The notes beneath the pieces are model-generated. The model worked only from the letters and a program-made list of their open reading frames with translations. It was not told the DNA's origin and ran no database searches. Of a DNA stretch of 64,000 nt, positions 62,421-64,000 are shown piece by piece; the first letter of the stretch is position 1; each line of letters begins with the position of its first letter. The position numbers and the translations under genes are program-made. Origin of the DNA: Arenibacter sp. F20364 (GTDB lineage: Bacteria > Bacteroidota > Bacteroidia > Flavobacteriales > Flavobacteriaceae); contig NZ_JALKBD010000005.1 of assembly GCF_023015905.1 (NCBI RefSeq), forward strand, positions 186,001 through 250,000. Direction: 5' to 3'.

Positions 62421-64000
62421 TTATCTTATGATTTGGATCCAACCTTTACGAACTTCCGTTCCATCGCCAAGATCCAAGATATAAAAGTAGGTTCCTTTTG
62501 GCAAATTCCCATTTTTCCCTGTCCCCATCCAAGTATTGTCATAACCGCTGGCCGCGAAGACCTCATTACCATATCGGTCATAAACTTCAAGGGTATTATT
62601 GGGGTAGTCCCCAATGCAGTTTATATAGACCGAATCATTAAATCCATCCCCGTTAGGAGAAATTTGATTAAACAAGAATCCACATTCGCTCGATGACCGA
62701 GGGGTAACGGTTACTGAAGCTGAAGCTGTATTGTTGGTGGCATTTCCATCTTCAGGAAAAGAATCCACAATGGCGGCTATATTTTGATAGGTTCCTATTT
62801 CAGGCACCTCGGCGGTAATGGTCAAGGTAACCACCTCTTCCGCCAACATTTCATCCAATTGCCATACTCCAGCCACTGCATCATAATCCCCTTTAGAAGC
62901 GGAATGAATTACATATCGGAATCCCGTGGCAGGGCTTACAAGATCGTTCACAGCTATATTGGTCACCATAATTTGGCTAAGATTGGTCAACGTTACGGTA
63001 AATATGACTTCCCTACCCACCAATATACTTTCCCTATCCACAGTTTTCTCTAGGGCAAGGTCAATCCTACAGGCAGTCGAAATATTAGGGATACAAGGAT
63101 TTGTGTTCGCGGGATCCAATTGATCCACTACACCATCATTGTCCGAATCCAAAATATTGGAATCCAAAGCATCTATTATTCCGTCACTATCAGTGTCGAT
63201 AGGATTATTTATATCTGGCCCCACTTCTACCCCATCTTCAATACCATCGGCATCGGTATCCCGAAGAGTGGGATCCAGTCCTAGAGCAGTTTCATCCCTG
63301 TCAAAAAGGCCATCACCATCACTATCCATTGTACAGGTAGTTACGGTTATGGTTACATCCACACTTTCATCTACGCAAGGAGAAACAGCAGTATTTGTGG
63401 TAAACCTGAAGACGTAATCCCCATCTGCGACGCCCTCAAAATCAACAATATTATCCGCACCAATAGCGACGGTACTCGGTGGGGTGCCTACTATTGTCCA
63501 AACCCCGGCCGTACCTCCGGCCCTGGTGTCGTCCAAATCTACTGTAGTAGGTCCACCCCCAGGTATACTGCAAGCGGAAGTATCTGTTATTGTACCTACC
63601 GAAACCTGCTCTGACACCGTCACTATAACAGGAGTCCGTTCCGTTATACACTCGTTGGCAGAAGCTTCTACCCAAAAGGTTGTAGTTACATTGACGCTTG
63701 GTGTCTCGAAGTTACTTCCTTCCCCTAAAGGAAGTCCTCCTGATTCCTCACTGTACCAAAATATACTTCCGCCATCAGTAACGGTTGCACTAATCGTTGC
63801 CGTCCCTTGCCCGCAAATGGTTGAAGGTGTTGTATCCAATATTTCGGGAGGAATATTACGCACCAAGGTTACTTCCAAAGGCGGACTTAAACAACCGGTA
63901 CCTTCATTAAATAGGAATCCATAAAAAGTAGCCTCAAAATCCACAACACTAGTATTTAATCTAGCCCCTTCAATGGAAAAATCACTGTTACTGCTCCAAA
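62421..64000 (-). CDS. T9SS type B sorting-domain adhesin, 5' part missing
   Basis: The frame is open to the window edge, giving at least 526 residues of a larger surface protein. Visible in order are Ig/PKD-like repeats (PEILDTTPSTICGQGTATISATVTDGGSIFWYSEESGGLPLG and SACSIPGGGPTTVDLDDTRAGGTAG), Ca2+-type aspartate repeats (DSDGDGLFDRDETALGLDP, DTDADGIEDGVEVGPD, DNDGVVDQLDP), a DUF11-type domain (DLALEKTVDRESILVGREVIFTVTLTNLS) and the gliding motility-associated C-terminal domain (FNQISPNGDGFNDSVYI ... NTLEVYDRYGNEVF ... LPKGTYFYILDLGDG). It is exported by T9SS and attached at the surface with the SprF-like partner 8 bp downstream. Confidence 0.92.
   Translation of the reverse strand, partial: WSSNSDFSIEGARLNTSVVDFEATFYGFLFNEGTGCLSPPLEVTLVRNIPPEILDTTPSTICGQGTATISATVTDGGSIFWYSEESGGLPLGEGSNFETPSVNVTTTFWVEASANECITERTPVIVTVSEQVSVGTITDTSACSIPGGGPTTVDLDDTRAGGTAGVWTIVGTPPSTVAIGADNIVDFEGVADGDYVFRFTTNTAVSPCVDESVDVTITVTTCTMDSDGDGLFDRDETALGLDPTLRDTDADGIEDGVEVGPDINNPIDTDSDGIIDALDSNILDSDNDGVVDQLDPANTNPCIPNISTACRIDLALEKTVDRESILVGREVIFTVTLTNLSQIMVTNIAVNDLVSPATGFRYVIHSASKGDYDAVAGVWQLDEMLAEEVVTLTITAEVPEIGTYQNIAAIVDSFPEDGNATNNTASASVTVTPRSSSECGFLFNQISPNGDGFNDSVYINCIGDYPNNTLEVYDRYGNEVFAASGYDNTWMGTGKNGNLPKGTYFYILDLGDGTEVRKGWIQIIR

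Overview
The window looks like chromosomal DNA from a marine member of the Flavobacteriaceae (Bacteroidetes). Several signs agree: low-to-moderate GC; promoters of the Bacteroidetes type (TTG, about 19 nt, TAnnTTTG) ahead of tig, the tRNA pair and the fasciclin gene; a fused DAHP synthase-chorismate mutase; a fused FolK-deoxynucleoside kinase; gldA; a PorP/SprF protein beside a type IX secretion (T9SS) type B sorting domain; zeaxanthin-type carotenoid genes; and many lipoproteins and OmpA proteins. The content is mostly housekeeping. I see no prophage, insertion sequence or CRISPR array.

Layout. 1-2.6 kb: end of dtd, rsgA, a small secreted protein and a GIN-domain protein. 2.8-7.1 kb: a Phe/Tyr operon on the minus strand (pheA, aminotransferase, tyrA, DAHP synthase-chorismate mutase). 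It is preceded by what reads as a complete ribosome-mediated attenuator, with a Phe/Tyr-rich 23-residue leader peptide, alternative RNA stems and an intrinsic terminator. 7.4-8.3 kb: gldA. 8.3-11.5 kb: a molybdate uptake operon (modA, a ModG-like tandem TOBE protein, modB, modC) behind a BLUF blue-light sensor. 11.6-17 kb: a sulfurtransferase, a secreted esterase-like protein and a large lipoprotein with a c-type haem site. 17.2-24.5 kb: an envelope cluster (CBS protein, nadK, DUF6089 protein, uppS, bamA and two Skp/OmpH chaperones). 24.8-33.7 kb: pdxJ, a hydrolase, a small membrane protein, tig, clpP, clpX, a GH3-type enzyme and a DUF2797 protein.

33.8-39.9 kb is a light-related block: a photolyase, crtZ, crtB, a four-domain fasciclin lipoprotein and a divergent MerR regulator. 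The regulator has the W-x9-EH motif of CarH-type adenosylcobalamin photoreceptors. The gap between the fasciclin and merR genes holds five copies of a TTAGAC(AA)-like box, two of them inverted around the -33 and -7 elements of the fasciclin promoter. 40-50.4 kb: an AsmA-like protein, a queuosine-precursor transporter, an OmpA protein with calcium-type repeats, a hydrolase gene broken by one nonsense codon, sppA and folK-dnk. 50.4-54.4 kb: a possible small RNA, a TrmH-type methyltransferase, mutS, tRNA-Gly and tRNA-Leu. 54.4-54.9 kb: a tandem repeat of about 187 bp downstream of the tRNAs. 55-64 kb: secreted or lipid-anchored proteins, two very small proteins, a divergent Nramp-like transporter and a T9SS operon (adhesin with type B sorting domain, SprF-like protein, OmpA protein) that runs off the window end.

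The strongest candidate for something undescribed is the aromatic amino acid attenuator at 6996-7123. The CarH-like regulator with its box array comes second.
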